Shown here: positions 37,666 through 47,871 of the stretch, in pieces
How the letters are laid out: the number at the start of each line of letters is the position of its first letter
How positions within the stretch are numbered: position 1 is the first letter of the stretch
Assembly: GCA_021791145.1 (NCBI GenBank)
Contig: JAJYXE010000041.1
Location: 1 to 63,347, forward strand
Source of the DNA: Actinomycetes bacterium
GTDB taxonomy: Bacteria; Actinomycetota; Acidimicrobiia; Acidimicrobiales; RAAP-2
Direction of reading: 5' to 3'
DNA length: 63,347 bases
Notes under the pieces: model-generated
Databases searched by the model: none
What the model was told of the DNA's origin: nothing
What the model saw: only the letters and a program-made list of their open reading frames with translations
Program-made: the position numbers and the translations under genes

Positions 37666-38784
37666 CTACCTCCTTCGGGCGTGGAAGGCCCGGCCGCGGG
37701 CCGACAACGAGCTCTCGGCGGTCTCATCGCGGATCTGGCGGCCCGTGTAGTGGAGGAAGACGTCGTCGAGGGTCGGACGGTGCACATGGACGTTGCGGAC
37801 CGGCGCCTTCACGACGTCGATGAGCTTCGCCACCTGCGACTCGCCGTCCGCGGTGAAGACGACCACGGCGCCTTCCGCCCGTCGCACCTGCCACCCCGCT
37901 TCCCGGAGCCGCTGCTCGGCCATGGCGTCGTCGGCGGTGGTGAGCTCGACGGTGTCCTCGCCGACGCTGCGCCGGAGGGCGTCGGGGGTGTCGAGGGCCA
38001 CGATCTGACCGTGATCGATGATGGCGACCCGGCCGGCGTGGTCGGCCTCGTCCATGTAGTGCGTGGTGAGGAAGACCGTGACCCCCTCCTCTTCTCGCAT
38101 CCGGAGGATGTCGTCCCAGATGAGCGCCCGGGTCTGGGGATCGAGCCCGACCGTGGGCTCGTCCAGGAAGAGCACCGCCGGAGTGTGCAGCATCGCCCGG
38201 GCGATCTCGAGGCGCCGGGCCATGCCCCCCGAGAAGGTGGAGACGACGTCCCGGCGCCGGTCACCGAGCGCCACCAGCTCGAGCACGCGGCTGATCCGCT
38301 CGGCGACGCGCTCAGCGGGAACGTGGTAGAGGACCGCGTGGAAACGGAGGTTCTCCTCGGCGGTCAGGTGGTCGTCGAGGGTCTGCTCCTGGAAGACCAG
38401 GCCGATGTGGCGACGCACCGCTTCAGGCTGGCGTGCCACGTCGAAGCCGGCCACGCTCGCCGCACCGCCGCTCGGTCGCAGCAGCGTGCACAGCATGCTG
38501 ATGGTCGTCGACTTCCCCGCTCCGTTGGGACCGAGGAACGCGAAGATCTCCCCCGCAGCGACGCTGAAGGACACGTCGTGCACCGCCTGGAGGCTCCCGT
38601 ACCGCTTGGACAGCGCTCGGGTCTCCACCGCCGCGACCCCCCGCTCCGGCGCGAGCCGGGCTCCTGCCCCGGCCCCGACCTCCGTCGCGACGCCGGCCTC
38701 AGCTGCGACCCCGACCCCGGCCTCGGCCTCACCGGCCAGTGCGCCGGCAGATCGGTCGGGTGACACACCTTCGAGCTGTGCCAC
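37666..38784 (-). CDS. ABC transporter ATP-binding protein (DrrA-like)
   Basis: About 372 residues from GTG 38784, with GAAGGAAGGAG upstream; a longer frame to 38916 lacks a good site. A 60-residue Ala/Glu-rich leader precedes the ATPase domain: Walker A FLGPNGAGKSTTI, Q-loop GLVFQEQTLDDHL, ABC signature FSGGMARRLEIARAM, Walker B AVLFLDEPTVGLDP and H-loop FLTTHYMDEADH. The C-terminal about 90 residues (VELTTADDAMAEQRL onwards) form the DrrA-type regulatory tail with a TLDDVFLHYTG ending. It drives the permease gene that follows without any gap. Confidence 0.92.
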   Translation of the reverse strand: MAQLEGVSPDRSAGALAGEAEAGVGVAAEAGVATEVGAGAGARLAPERGVAAVETRALSKRYGSLQAVHDVSFSVAAGEIFAFLGPNGAGKSTTISMLCTLLRPSGGAASVAGFDVARQPEAVRRHIGLVFQEQTLDDHLTAEENLRFHAVLYHVPAERVAERISRVLELVALGDRRRDVVSTFSGGMARRLEIARAMLHTPAVLFLDEPTVGLDPQTRALIWDDILRMREEEGVTVFLTTHYMDEADHAGRVAIIDHGQIVALDTPDALRRSVGEDTVELTTADDAMAEQRLREAGWQVRRAEGAVVVFTADGESQVAKLIDVVKAPVRNVHVHRPTLDDVFLHYTGRQIRDETAESSLSARGRAFHARRR

Positions 38785-38887
38785 TGCCGGGGCTCCTTCC
38801 TTCTCGGTAAGCCTCTGCCCGCGCTCGCGGGAGCACCCTTGTGCGCAATAGGTCGAGATTGCTCGTTGCATCGGTCGCCGGGTAGGG

Positions 38888-38909
38888 CCGATGGTCACCG
38901 AGCCATCGG
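38888..38909. promoter_or_regulatory. Inverted repeat in the DrrAB-YeiH divergent region
   Basis: CCGATGG and CCATCGG, perfect 7-bp arms separated by 8 bases, lie in the 319-base divergent gap (38785-39103) between the exporter ATPase gene and the YeiH-type gene. It is a candidate operator, or the stem of an RNA leader hairpin. The remainder of this gap holds GC-rich imperfect repeats of GACGCCGG and no gene. Confidence 0.4.
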
Positions 38910-39103
38910 GCGCCAAGGCGTGGACGCGCCGCCTCGCACGCCGGGTCAGACGCCGCTTCGGACGCCGGCTCGGTCGCCGGGTCGGAGGCAGGATCCGGTC
39001 GACGGACCCCGCCGCTCATAAGCGTGGCTTAGAGGCATATCAGCGGGACGGGTCTTCTACCGATCAGCTGTGGCCGGGACACTTGGGGTGAAAGGAGGCG
39101 CAA

Positions 39104-40201
39104 GTGCCCGCCGCTCACGACGTCGAGGAATTGAGCGCCGAACGGTGGCCGGGCGCAGCTCGGCTCGCCGCGGCCTCGTGGACCAGGACGATCGGGGGCT
39201 CCTCCTCGCTCGTCCCCGGCCTCGCCGCCGCAGTCGGCATCGCCGCGGCGGCCACCGTGCTGGGAGGGTTCGTCCCGGTCGTGGGCGCGCCGGTCATCGC
39301 GATCGTCTGCGGCATCGCCGTCACGATGGTCCGCAAGCCGTCCGCACGATTGAAGCCGGGCATCTCCTTCGCGTCGAAGAAAGTGCTCCAGGGCTCGATC
39401 GTCCTCCTCGGGCTCGGCCTCTCCCTCGGCCAGGTCCTCTCCACCGGGACCCGCTCGCTCCCGGTGCTGCTCGGGACGCTCGCCGCCGCCTTCGCCATGA
39501 CCTGGCTGGCTGGTCGCCTGCTCAAGCTCCCCGCCGACCTGCGGACCCTGATCGGAGTCGGGACTGCCATCTGCGGGGCGTCTGCCATCGCCGCCACCGA
39601 CGCCGTCATCGATGCCGACCAGGCCGACGTGAGCTACGCCGTCGCGACGATCTTCACCTTCAACGTCGTTGCCGTGCTGCTCTACCCGACGCTCGGCCAC
39701 GCCTTCGGCTTCTCCGAGCGCACGTTCGGGCTGTGGTCCGGCACCGCGATCAACGATCTCTCCTCGGTGGTCGCCGCCTCCAGCGTCTACGGTCACGCCG
39801 CCGCCGCGTACGGCGTCATCGTGAAGCTCACGCGCACCCTCGCGATCATCCCGATCAGCTTCTTCCTCGCCGTGAGGCGCGGCTTGCAGAAGGAGGAAGC
39901 CGGCGCCGACAAGGTGAGCGGCAAGCGGATCGAGCTCCGCCGCGTGGTGCCTCTCTTCATCGTCGTGTTCCTCGCTGCGGTCGCGGCCAACACCGTCGGC
40001 CTCGTCCCCTCCGCACTGCATCATCCCCTCTCGGACCTCTCCACGTGGATGATCACGGTCGCGCTCGCGGCCATCGGCCTTTCGACCGACATGGGGCACA
40101 TCCGTCGTGCGGGCCTGCGCCCCCTCGCCCTTGGCGCGATCCTCTGGCTCACCGTGGGCGTCGCGAGCCTTGGCCTCCAAGCCCTCACGGGCACCCTCTG
40201 A
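39104..40201 (+). CDS. YeiH-family (UPF0324) putative sulfate/sulfite exporter
   Basis: A 365-residue membrane protein, GTG 39104 behind GAAAGGAGG. About ten to eleven hydrophobic segments, with the family's conserved LKPGISFASKKVLQGSIVLL, TLIGVGTAICGASAIAATDA, VSYAVATIFTFNVVAVLLYP and FGLWSGTAINDLSSVVAASS (the NDLSSV loop is diagnostic). The family (PF03601) is linked to sulfur compounds such as sulfite and taurine breakdown, and the E. coli homologue is controlled by the neighbouring LysR-type YeiE. Here too a LysR gene follows directly, so sulfite or sulfate export under its control is a plausible role and would suit the sulfur genes at 6-14 kb. Confidence 0.85.
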   Translation: MPAAHDVEELSAERWPGAARLAAASWTRTIGGSSSLVPGLAAAVGIAAAATVLGGFVPVVGAPVIAIVCGIAVTMVRKPSARLKPGISFASKKVLQGSIVLLGLGLSLGQVLSTGTRSLPVLLGTLAAAFAMTWLAGRLLKLPADLRTLIGVGTAICGASAIAATDAVIDADQADVSYAVATIFTFNVVAVLLYPTLGHAFGFSERTFGLWSGTAINDLSSVVAASSVYGHAAAAYGVIVKLTRTLAIIPISFFLAVRRGLQKEEAGADKVSGKRIELRRVVPLFIVVFLAAVAANTVGLVPSALHHPLSDLSTWMITVALAAIGLSTDMGHIRRAGLRPLALGAILWLTVGVASLGLQALTGTL

Positions 40202-40254
40202 GATCGCGCACGATCAGCGGACGGGCCGACGGCGCCGCGCCCTATCGTCGGCGC

Positions 40255-41181
40255 ATGCCGCTGCCGGAGCCCCATCCGGACCTCTCGTCACTCGATCTGC
40301 TCGTGAGCGTGGGCGAGCTCGGGTCCATCAGCGCGGCGGCCGCCGCGCACGGGATGTCCCAGCCCGCGGCGAGCATGCGGCTCCGAGCCCTCGAGCGGCT
40401 GCTGCGCATTCCCCTGCTCGACCGGTCGACCCGAGGCGCCCGGCTGACGCCCGGTGGGATGGCGACGGTCGAGTGGGCGACCGCCGTCCTCGGCGACGTG
40501 CGCACCCTCCTCGCCGGCACCTCCGCGCTGCGCGCGGGCCAGGACTCGCAGCTGCGGCTCGCTGCGAGCCTCACGGTCGCCGAGTACCTCGTGCCGCGCT
40601 GGCTCCATCTCTTCGCGGCCGAGTACCCCGACACCGCGGTCTCCCTCACGATGGGGAACACCCGGCACGTCGCCGACCTCGTCGCCGGAGGCGACGTCGA
40701 CCTCGGCTTCATCGAAGGACGCCGACCCTCGCCCCCGCTGCGGTCGAAGGAGCTGCTCGCAGACGAGCTGGTCGTCGTCGTCGCCCCGGGCCACCCGTGG
40801 AGCCGCCGGCGGCGGCCGATCACCGCTCGGCAGCTCGCCAGCACCCCGTTGGTCCTCCGCGAGCCCGGGTCAGGGACCCGCGCCGTGCTCACCGATGCCC
40901 TCCAGGCGTCAGGTCTCGGGGTCACCATTGCGATGGAGCTCGGCTCGACCACGGCGATCAAGGCGGCTGCGATGAGCGGCGGAGGACCGGCCGTCGTCTC
41001 CGCCCTCGCGGTCCGGGCCGAGCTCCGCTCCGGTGACCTCGTCGCCGTGGAGTGCGAGGACGCGCGGCTCCACCGGGCGATCCGTGCGATCTGGGCACAG
41101 GGCCGTCCGCCCGCAGGCGCGGCTGCCCGCCTGCTCACCATCTCCTCCCGTTCCGAGGAGGGCACGCCCGGGAGCCACTGA
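40255..41181 (+). CDS. LysR-family transcriptional regulator
   Basis: About 308 residues from ATG 40255 (MPLPEPHPDLSSLDLLVSVG). The N-terminal helix-turn-helix reads GSISAAAAAHGMSQPAASMR and LRALERLLRIPLLDRSTRG, canonical for LysR. The C-terminal periplasmic-binding-protein-like effector domain (residues about 95-300) has LRLAASLTVAEYLVPRWL and DLGFIEGRRPSPPL. It lies 53 bases after the YeiH-type gene on the same strand, unlike the more usual divergent layout. The pair matches the YeiE/YeiH and CysB-like sulfur context; the effector is not deducible. Confidence 0.9.
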   Translation: MPLPEPHPDLSSLDLLVSVGELGSISAAAAAHGMSQPAASMRLRALERLLRIPLLDRSTRGARLTPGGMATVEWATAVLGDVRTLLAGTSALRAGQDSQLRLAASLTVAEYLVPRWLHLFAAEYPDTAVSLTMGNTRHVADLVAGGDVDLGFIEGRRPSPPLRSKELLADELVVVVAPGHPWSRRRRPITARQLASTPLVLREPGSGTRAVLTDALQASGLGVTIAMELGSTTAIKAAAMSGGGPAVVSALAVRAELRSGDLVAVECEDARLHRAIRAIWAQGRPPAGAAARLLTISSRSEEGTPGSH

Positions 41182-41325
41182 CGGCTGCGCCGGCGGTGAG
41201 GCCGCGACGACGCGCCCCCAAGAGCGCACGAGCGACCTGTGCCGCCTGCGCCAGGCGCTAGCCTCTCCGCCGTGCGGTACTGATCCCTCCCGAGCGCCCG
41301 TCCAGTTCCGGCTCCAGGAGAACAC

Positions 41326-42999
<1,674 letters not shown>

Positions 43000-43008
43000 G
43001 CCCGAGCA

Positions 43009-44457
43009 TCATCGCGGGGCCGGATCTCGTCGCCCGCCCACTTGCTGCCCCGAGCCGACCGGGACGTCGGTCCCGACGAACGGTCCCCGGGAGATGAACC
43101 GCCCTCTGCCCTCGCGGCCTTTGAACTCGCCGTGCTCGACCACCACCTCGCCGCGGGAGAGCACCGTGTCCACCCCGCCGGTCAGCTCGGTCCCCTCGTA
43201 GGCGGAGTAGTCGACGGCCATGTGGTGGGACTCGACGGACAGCGTGTGGCGGCGTTGGGGGTCGTAGACGACGAGGTCTGCGTCCGCCCCCGGCAGGAGC
43301 GACCCCTTCTGGGGATAGAGGCCGAACAGGCGGGCCGGGGCGGTCGAGGTGATCTCCACCCAGCGCGCGAGCGAGAGCCTCCCGGCAACCACGCCCTGGT
43401 AGACGAGGTCCATCCGGTGCTCGACCCCGGGGAGGCCGTTGGGGATCTTGGAGAAGTCGCCGCGACCCAGCTCCTTTTGGTCCTTCATGCAGAAGGGGCA
43501 GTGGTCGGTGGCGACGACCGACAGGTCGTCGGTGCCGAGCCCGCGCCAGAGCGCCTCGTGGTGCGCAGCCTCGCGGATGGGCGGCGAGCAGACGTACTTG
43601 GCTCCTTCGAAGCCGGGCTGCGCCATGAGCGACGCGTCGAGGAACAGGTACTGCGGGCAGGTCTCCGCGAACACCGGTCTTCCGGCGTCGCGCGCGGCCG
43701 CCACCTCCGCGAGCGCCTCCATCGCCGAGAGGTGGACGATGTAGAGCGGGCAGTCCGCGACACTTGCGAGGACGATCGCCCGGTGGGTCGCCTCCCCCTC
43801 CAGGGCCGGCGGGCGGGACTCGCCGTGCATCCGCGGCTCGCCGAGACCACGGGCGAGCGCCTGGGCCACGAGCACGTCGATCGCGATGCCGTTCTCGGCG
43901 TGGATCATCACCACCGCCCCGTTCGCGGACGCCGCCTGCATCGCCCGGAGGATCTGCCCGTCGTCGGAGTAGAAGACCCCTGGATAGGCCATGAACAGCT
44001 TGAAGCTCGTGACACCGTCTTCGACGAGCCCGTGCATCTCCTCCAAGACGGCGTCGTTCACGTCCGACAGGATCATGTGGAAGCCGAAGTCGATCGCGCA
44101 GTGCCCCTCGGCGCGTCCCATCCAGGTCTCGAGGCCTTCGCGCGCGGACCCTTTGCGTGGCTGGATGGCGAAGTCGACGATCGTGGTCGTGCCGCCGTAG
44201 GCAGCCGCCCGGGTGCCGGTGAAGAACGTGTCCGAGGAGTGGGTGCCGCCCACGGGCGACTCCATGTGGGTATGGACGTCGACCCCGCCGGGCACCACGA
44301 GCTTCCCGGACGCGTCGATGCGCCGGATCTCCCCAGGCACAGGGAAGCTGCCGGGTGCGAGCAGAGCGGCGACACGCCCGTCGTCGACGACCACGTCGGC
44401 CGCCCCCGCGCCCTGCGCGGTCACGACGGTTCCGCCTTCGACGAGGACCCGGCTCAT
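43009..44457 (-). CDS. Dihydropyrimidinase / hydantoinase
   Basis: A 482-residue cyclic amidohydrolase. Metal ligands of the dinuclear Zn site: HxH in VDVHTHMESPVGG, the carbamylated Lys in GVTSFKLFMAYPG, His in VMIHAENG and YIVHLSAME, and Asp in VVATDHCPFCMKDQKELG. It hydrolyses dihydropyrimidines or hydantoins to N-carbamoyl amino acids. As last gene of the nitrogen-catabolic block with cytosine deaminase it may act in reductive pyrimidine breakdown, but no dihydropyrimidine dehydrogenase is in the window. Ends nearly touch the convergent ABC-F gene (42999). A short GCGGTCAGCGGG duplication lies just upstream of the start (about 44460-44483). Confidence 0.92.
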   Translation of the reverse strand: MSRVLVEGGTVVTAQGAGAADVVVDDGRVAALLAPGSFPVPGEIRRIDASGKLVVPGGVDVHTHMESPVGGTHSSDTFFTGTRAAAYGGTTTIVDFAIQPRKGSAREGLETWMGRAEGHCAIDFGFHMILSDVNDAVLEEMHGLVEDGVTSFKLFMAYPGVFYSDDGQILRAMQAASANGAVVMIHAENGIAIDVLVAQALARGLGEPRMHGESRPPALEGEATHRAIVLASVADCPLYIVHLSAMEALAEVAAARDAGRPVFAETCPQYLFLDASLMAQPGFEGAKYVCSPPIREAAHHEALWRGLGTDDLSVVATDHCPFCMKDQKELGRGDFSKIPNGLPGVEHRMDLVYQGVVAGRLSLARWVEITSTAPARLFGLYPQKGSLLPGADADLVVYDPQRRHTLSVESHHMAVDYSAYEGTELTGGVDTVLSRGEVVVEHGEFKGREGRGRFISRGPFVGTDVPVGSGQQVGGRRDPAPR

Positions 44458-44545
44458 GGGGCGGTCAGCGGGGCGGTCAGCGGGGGGTCGACCATCACGG
44501 CCGTGGGCGGTGCCCCGAGGCGGCCGAGCCTCACGGTGTCCGACA

Positions 44546-45523
44546 TCAGGATCCCCCCTTTTCCTTCGCCATCAAGGTGATCACGTCGAAGACGATCGTC
44601 GCCGCCGCGAGCGCAGTGACTTCCGCGTGGTCGTAGGCGGGGGCCACCTCGACGACGTCGCCGCTCACGAGCGCCATGCCCTCGAGCCCGCGCAGGAGGT
44701 GGAGGAGCTCCCTGCTCGTCATGCCGCCCATCTCGGGGGTGCCGGTCCCTGGCGCGAACGCCGGGTCGAGGACGTCGATGTCCACCGAGAGGTACACGGG
44801 CGCGTCGCCGACGCGGCGCCTGATGGTGGCCACCGTCTCTGCGAGGCCTACGCGGTCGATGTCGCCGACCCGCACGATCTGGAAGCCGAACGCCGCGTCG
44901 TCGCGCAGGTCGAGGGCGTCGTAGACCGGGCCCCTCGTGCCCACGTGGACGGAGCGGTCCTCGATGAGCAGCCCCTCCTCGAAGGCCCGGCGAAAGACCG
45001 TGCCGTGCGTCACCGGGGAGCCGAAGTAGGTGTCCCAGGTGTCGAGGTGCGCGTCGAAGTGCACGAGCGCGACCGGCCCGTGGCGCTCGTGCACGGCGCG
45101 CAGCAGCGGCAGCGCGACCGTGTGGTCGCCACCGATCGTGACGAGCCGGGACCCGTTGGCCAGCACCTCGCGCGCGTGGTCCCGGATCTGGTCGATCGCC
45201 ACTGTCAGCTGGAACGGGTTGGCAGGAACGTCGCCCGCGTCCACAACCTGGACGTGGTGGAGGGGGGAGATGCCGAGCTCGGGATGGTAAGCCGGACGGA
45301 TGTTGCGCGAGGCCGTCCGCACGGCGACCGGGCCGAACCGGGCGCCCGGGCGGTACGAGGTACCGCCGTCGAACGGGGCACCGAGCACGGCGATGTCGTA
45401 CTCGTGGCACTCGTCGATCGTAGGAAGCCGGACGAACGTCGCCGCGCCGGCAAAGCGCGGCACGGTCGTGCCGGAGACGGGCCCGACGATGCCCTTGCTC
45501 GTCTCGTTCGTGCTCTCGTCCAT
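44546..45523 (-). CDS. Agmatinase-family ureohydrolase
   Basis: About 325 residues from ATG 45523 (MDESTNETSKG), with GAGGAG upstream. All Mn-ligand motifs are present: TIGGDHTVALPL, HFDAHLDTWDTYFG and SVDIDVLDPAFAPGTGTPE. It releases urea from a guanidino compound. The N-terminal FDGGTSYRPGARFGPVAVR and the NIRPAYHPELG loop resemble agmatinase, guanidinobutyrase and the more recently found guanidine hydrolases, so agmatine, guanidinobutyrate or guanidine are all possible. It sits between the hydantoinase and the deacetylase-fold gene, all reverse strand, pointing to nitrogen salvage. Confidence 0.88.
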   Translation of the reverse strand: MDESTNETSKGIVGPVSGTTVPRFAGAATFVRLPTIDECHEYDIAVLGAPFDGGTSYRPGARFGPVAVRTASRNIRPAYHPELGISPLHHVQVVDAGDVPANPFQLTVAIDQIRDHAREVLANGSRLVTIGGDHTVALPLLRAVHERHGPVALVHFDAHLDTWDTYFGSPVTHGTVFRRAFEEGLLIEDRSVHVGTRGPVYDALDLRDDAAFGFQIVRVGDIDRVGLAETVATIRRRVGDAPVYLSVDIDVLDPAFAPGTGTPEMGGMTSRELLHLLRGLEGMALVSGDVVEVAPAYDHAEVTALAAATIVFDVITLMAKEKGGS

Positions 45524-45542
45524 GCCCTGAGTGCTCCTCGGT

Positions 45543-46442
45543 TCAGCTCCCGTCGACGTTCGACGGGGCGGGGAAGGCGCGCGGGACCGGCCCGACGTTC
45601 CTCGTATGGGCTGCGATCTCACCGAGGGTCGCGACCCAGAGCCCGTCGAGCGAGCTCATGCGCTCGACCAGCTGCTCCAGCGCGGCGACCCGCGAGGGGC
45701 GGCCGCTCAGGAAGGGGTGGTTCGTCAGCACGAAGCAGCACCCCTCGCGGAAGAACGCGTCGAGCTCCAGCTCCCACATCTCGCGCACCTTCGCAGGGCT
45801 CGCGATGAGCCCGCTCCCCGTGATGCCGGGCACGAAGGCATACTGCTCCCAGTCGTCGAGCGCCCAGTGCACGGGGACCTCCACGATGCCGCGCGCGCCG
45901 GGCCCGTCGTGCTCGGCGAGCACGTAGGGCACTTCGCAGTCCATCATCGAGCTGTCGTAGAGGAAGCCCCGGTCGATCAGCAGCGCGGGCGTGTGGTAGT
46001 TGAGCTCCCACAAAGGGGCGCGGTAGCCGAGCGGCCGGAGCCCGGCGACCTTGTCGAGGGCCACGAGCCCGCGGTCGATCATGCGGGCCTCCTCGTCGTG
46101 CGTCATCCCGATCGTGGACTCGTGCAGATAGCCGTGGTGCGCGATCTCGTGGCCGGCCTCCGCGATGCGGTTCACGACCGAGGGGTAGCGCTCCGCGGTG
46201 TAGCCGGGGACGAAGAAGGTCCCTCGCACGCGCTGGCGCTCCAGGAGCCCGAGGAGGCGCGGGACGCCGGTGAGCGGGCCGTAGGCCTGGTGCGACATGA
46301 CCGTGAGCCGCCGGGCGCTCAGCGGATCGCACGCGAGCAGCGCGGACTCGGCGTCGAGGTCGAAGGTGAGCGCGGCCGCCGCCGCCTTGCCCTCCGGCCA
46401 GCGCATCGGTGCCGGCGGCGCGGTGGTGTCCTGCCCGTTCAC
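45543..46442 (-). CDS. Polysaccharide-deacetylase-fold hydrolase (NodB homology, PuuE-like)
   Basis: About 299 residues from GTG 46442, which overlaps the stop of the cytosine deaminase gene as GTGA, so the two are translationally coupled. NodB motif 1 ALTFDLDAESALL, metal-site motif EIAHHGYLHESTIGM and motif 3 LRPLGYRAPLWELN are visible, with the C-terminal VLTNHPFLSGRPSR. The FDLDAES variant and the lack of any signal peptide fit the cytoplasmic PuuE-type group (allantoinase and other cyclic amide/peptide hydrolases) better than a cell-wall deacetylase. Coupling to cytosine deaminase supports a nitrogen-compound substrate. Confidence 0.82.
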   Translation of the reverse strand: MNGQDTTAPPAPMRWPEGKAAAAALTFDLDAESALLACDPLSARRLTVMSHQAYGPLTGVPRLLGLLERQRVRGTFFVPGYTAERYPSVVNRIAEAGHEIAHHGYLHESTIGMTHDEEARMIDRGLVALDKVAGLRPLGYRAPLWELNYHTPALLIDRGFLYDSSMMDCEVPYVLAEHDGPGARGIVEVPVHWALDDWEQYAFVPGITGSGLIASPAKVREMWELELDAFFREGCCFVLTNHPFLSGRPSRVAALEQLVERMSSLDGLWVATLGEIAAHTRNVGPVPRAFPAPSNVDGS

Positions 46443-47827
46443 CCTGGTACCCCCGCTCCCCCCGCCGACCCCTCCATGACCTCGGGTCCCCGCCGCCAGG
46501 TGGCGCCCGCGGCATCGCGCACCCGGACGAAGTCGACCGCTTCCTCCGTCCCCCCTGTCGCGTCGTCCGCGCCCGGCCACCGGACCAGCGCCACCGACGG
46601 GTCGCGCCGGGCGACGATCCGCCCGCGCGACACCACGACCGACGGCCGGACGAGACGCCGGATGACGTCGGCGGGGTCCGAGGCTGGGAGGAGGAGGAAG
46701 TTCGCCGCAGCACCGGGCCGCACTCCGTACCTCGCGCCGATCCCGAGGACCTTCGCCGCCCGGTCCGTGACCATGCGGAAGCACTGCGCCACCTCCGATG
46801 GCGCCATCAGCTGGGCCGCATGCGCGCCGACGTGGGCCACGAGGACCGGGTCGGCGGTCCCGAGCGGGTACCACGGGTCCATCACGTCGTCGTGGCCGAA
46901 GGCGACGTTCACGCCCGCGGCCAGGAGCTCCTTCACCTGGGTGAGACCCCGCCGCTTCGGATAGCCGTCGAAGCGGCCCTGGAGGTGAAGGTTGACGAGC
47001 GGGTTGCAGACGACGTTCAGACCCGACCGCTGGAGGATCCTGTGCAGCTTGTAGCTGTACGCGGGGTTGTAGGAGCCCATCGCGGTCGCGTGGCTCGCGG
47101 TGACGCGGTCTCCGAGGCCGCTTTGCAGCGCGCGGGTCGCCAGTACCTCGGAGAACCTCGACTGCTCGTCGTCGATCTCGTCGCAGTGGACGTCCACGAA
47201 GAGCCCGTGGCGAACGGCGAGGTCCACTGCGATCTCGAGCGAACGGACTCCGTCTTCGCGGGTGTCCTCGTAGTGGGGGATGGCGCCGATCGCGTCGACA
47301 CCCCGGCGTGCCGCCTCCTCGAGCAGCTCCTGACCGCCTGGATACGAGCAGATGCCCTCCTGGGGAAAGGCGACGAGCTGGAGGTCGAGGACGTCGCGCA
47401 CCCTCGCGCGCAGCTCGACCAGCGCGTCGAGCGCGACGAGCCCCGGGTCGGTGACGTCCACGTGGCTGCGCACGTAGAGCACCCCGTTGGCCACGTACCA
47501 CCGCAGCACCTCTTCGACCCGTTGGAGGACGTCGTCGCGGGAGAGCATGGGCTTGCGCTCGGCCCAGCGGGCGATGCCCTCCCAGAGCGTGCCGCTCTCG
47601 TTGGGCCGGGGCTCGCCCGCGGTGAGCACGCTGTCGAGGTGGACGTGCGGTTCGACGTAGGCCGGCGACACGAGGCAGCCGCGCCCGTCGACCACCTGGC
47701 GCGCCTGGGGCGGGTCGGCGGACGCCGGGACGATCTCCACGATGGTCCCCCCGCTCACGAGGAGGTCCACGCCGGCCATCGTCTCGGTGTCCACGAGGCG
47801 CGCCGCACGAACGAGAAGGTCGAGCAC
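46439..47827 (-). CDS. codA: Cytosine deaminase
   Basis: A 462-residue amidohydrolase collinear with E. coli CodA. Metal and catalytic residues: VEPHVHLDSVLTAG (HxH), VDVHCDEIDDEQSRF (His and catalytic Glu), RVTASHATAMGSYN (His) and NVAFGHDDVMDPWYPLG (Asp pair binding metal and substrate). Also QIVAFPQEGI-like QLVAFPQEGICSYPGG and VNLHLQGRFDGYPKRRG. It converts cytosine to uracil and ammonia; relatives act on creatinine or isoguanine. The start ATG 47827 lies 44 bases after the permease gene's stop, so cytosine uptake and deamination are made together. The C-terminal about 40 residues are extended compared with the enterobacterial enzyme. Confidence 0.93.
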   Translation of the reverse strand: MLDLLVRAARLVDTETMAGVDLLVSGGTIVEIVPASADPPQARQVVDGRGCLVSPAYVEPHVHLDSVLTAGEPRPNESGTLWEGIARWAERKPMLSRDDVLQRVEEVLRWYVANGVLYVRSHVDVTDPGLVALDALVELRARVRDVLDLQLVAFPQEGICSYPGGQELLEEAARRGVDAIGAIPHYEDTREDGVRSLEIAVDLAVRHGLFVDVHCDEIDDEQSRFSEVLATRALQSGLGDRVTASHATAMGSYNPAYSYKLHRILQRSGLNVVCNPLVNLHLQGRFDGYPKRRGLTQVKELLAAGVNVAFGHDDVMDPWYPLGTADPVLVAHVGAHAAQLMAPSEVAQCFRMVTDRAAKVLGIGARYGVRPGAAANFLLLPASDPADVIRRLVRPSVVVSRGRIVARRDPSVALVRWPGADDATGGTEEAVDFVRVRDAAGATWRRGPEVMEGSAGGAGVPG

Positions 47828-47871
47828 CCGAGTCCTCCCTCTGCTCCCGTCCGCGCCTTCCTGGCGAGCGA

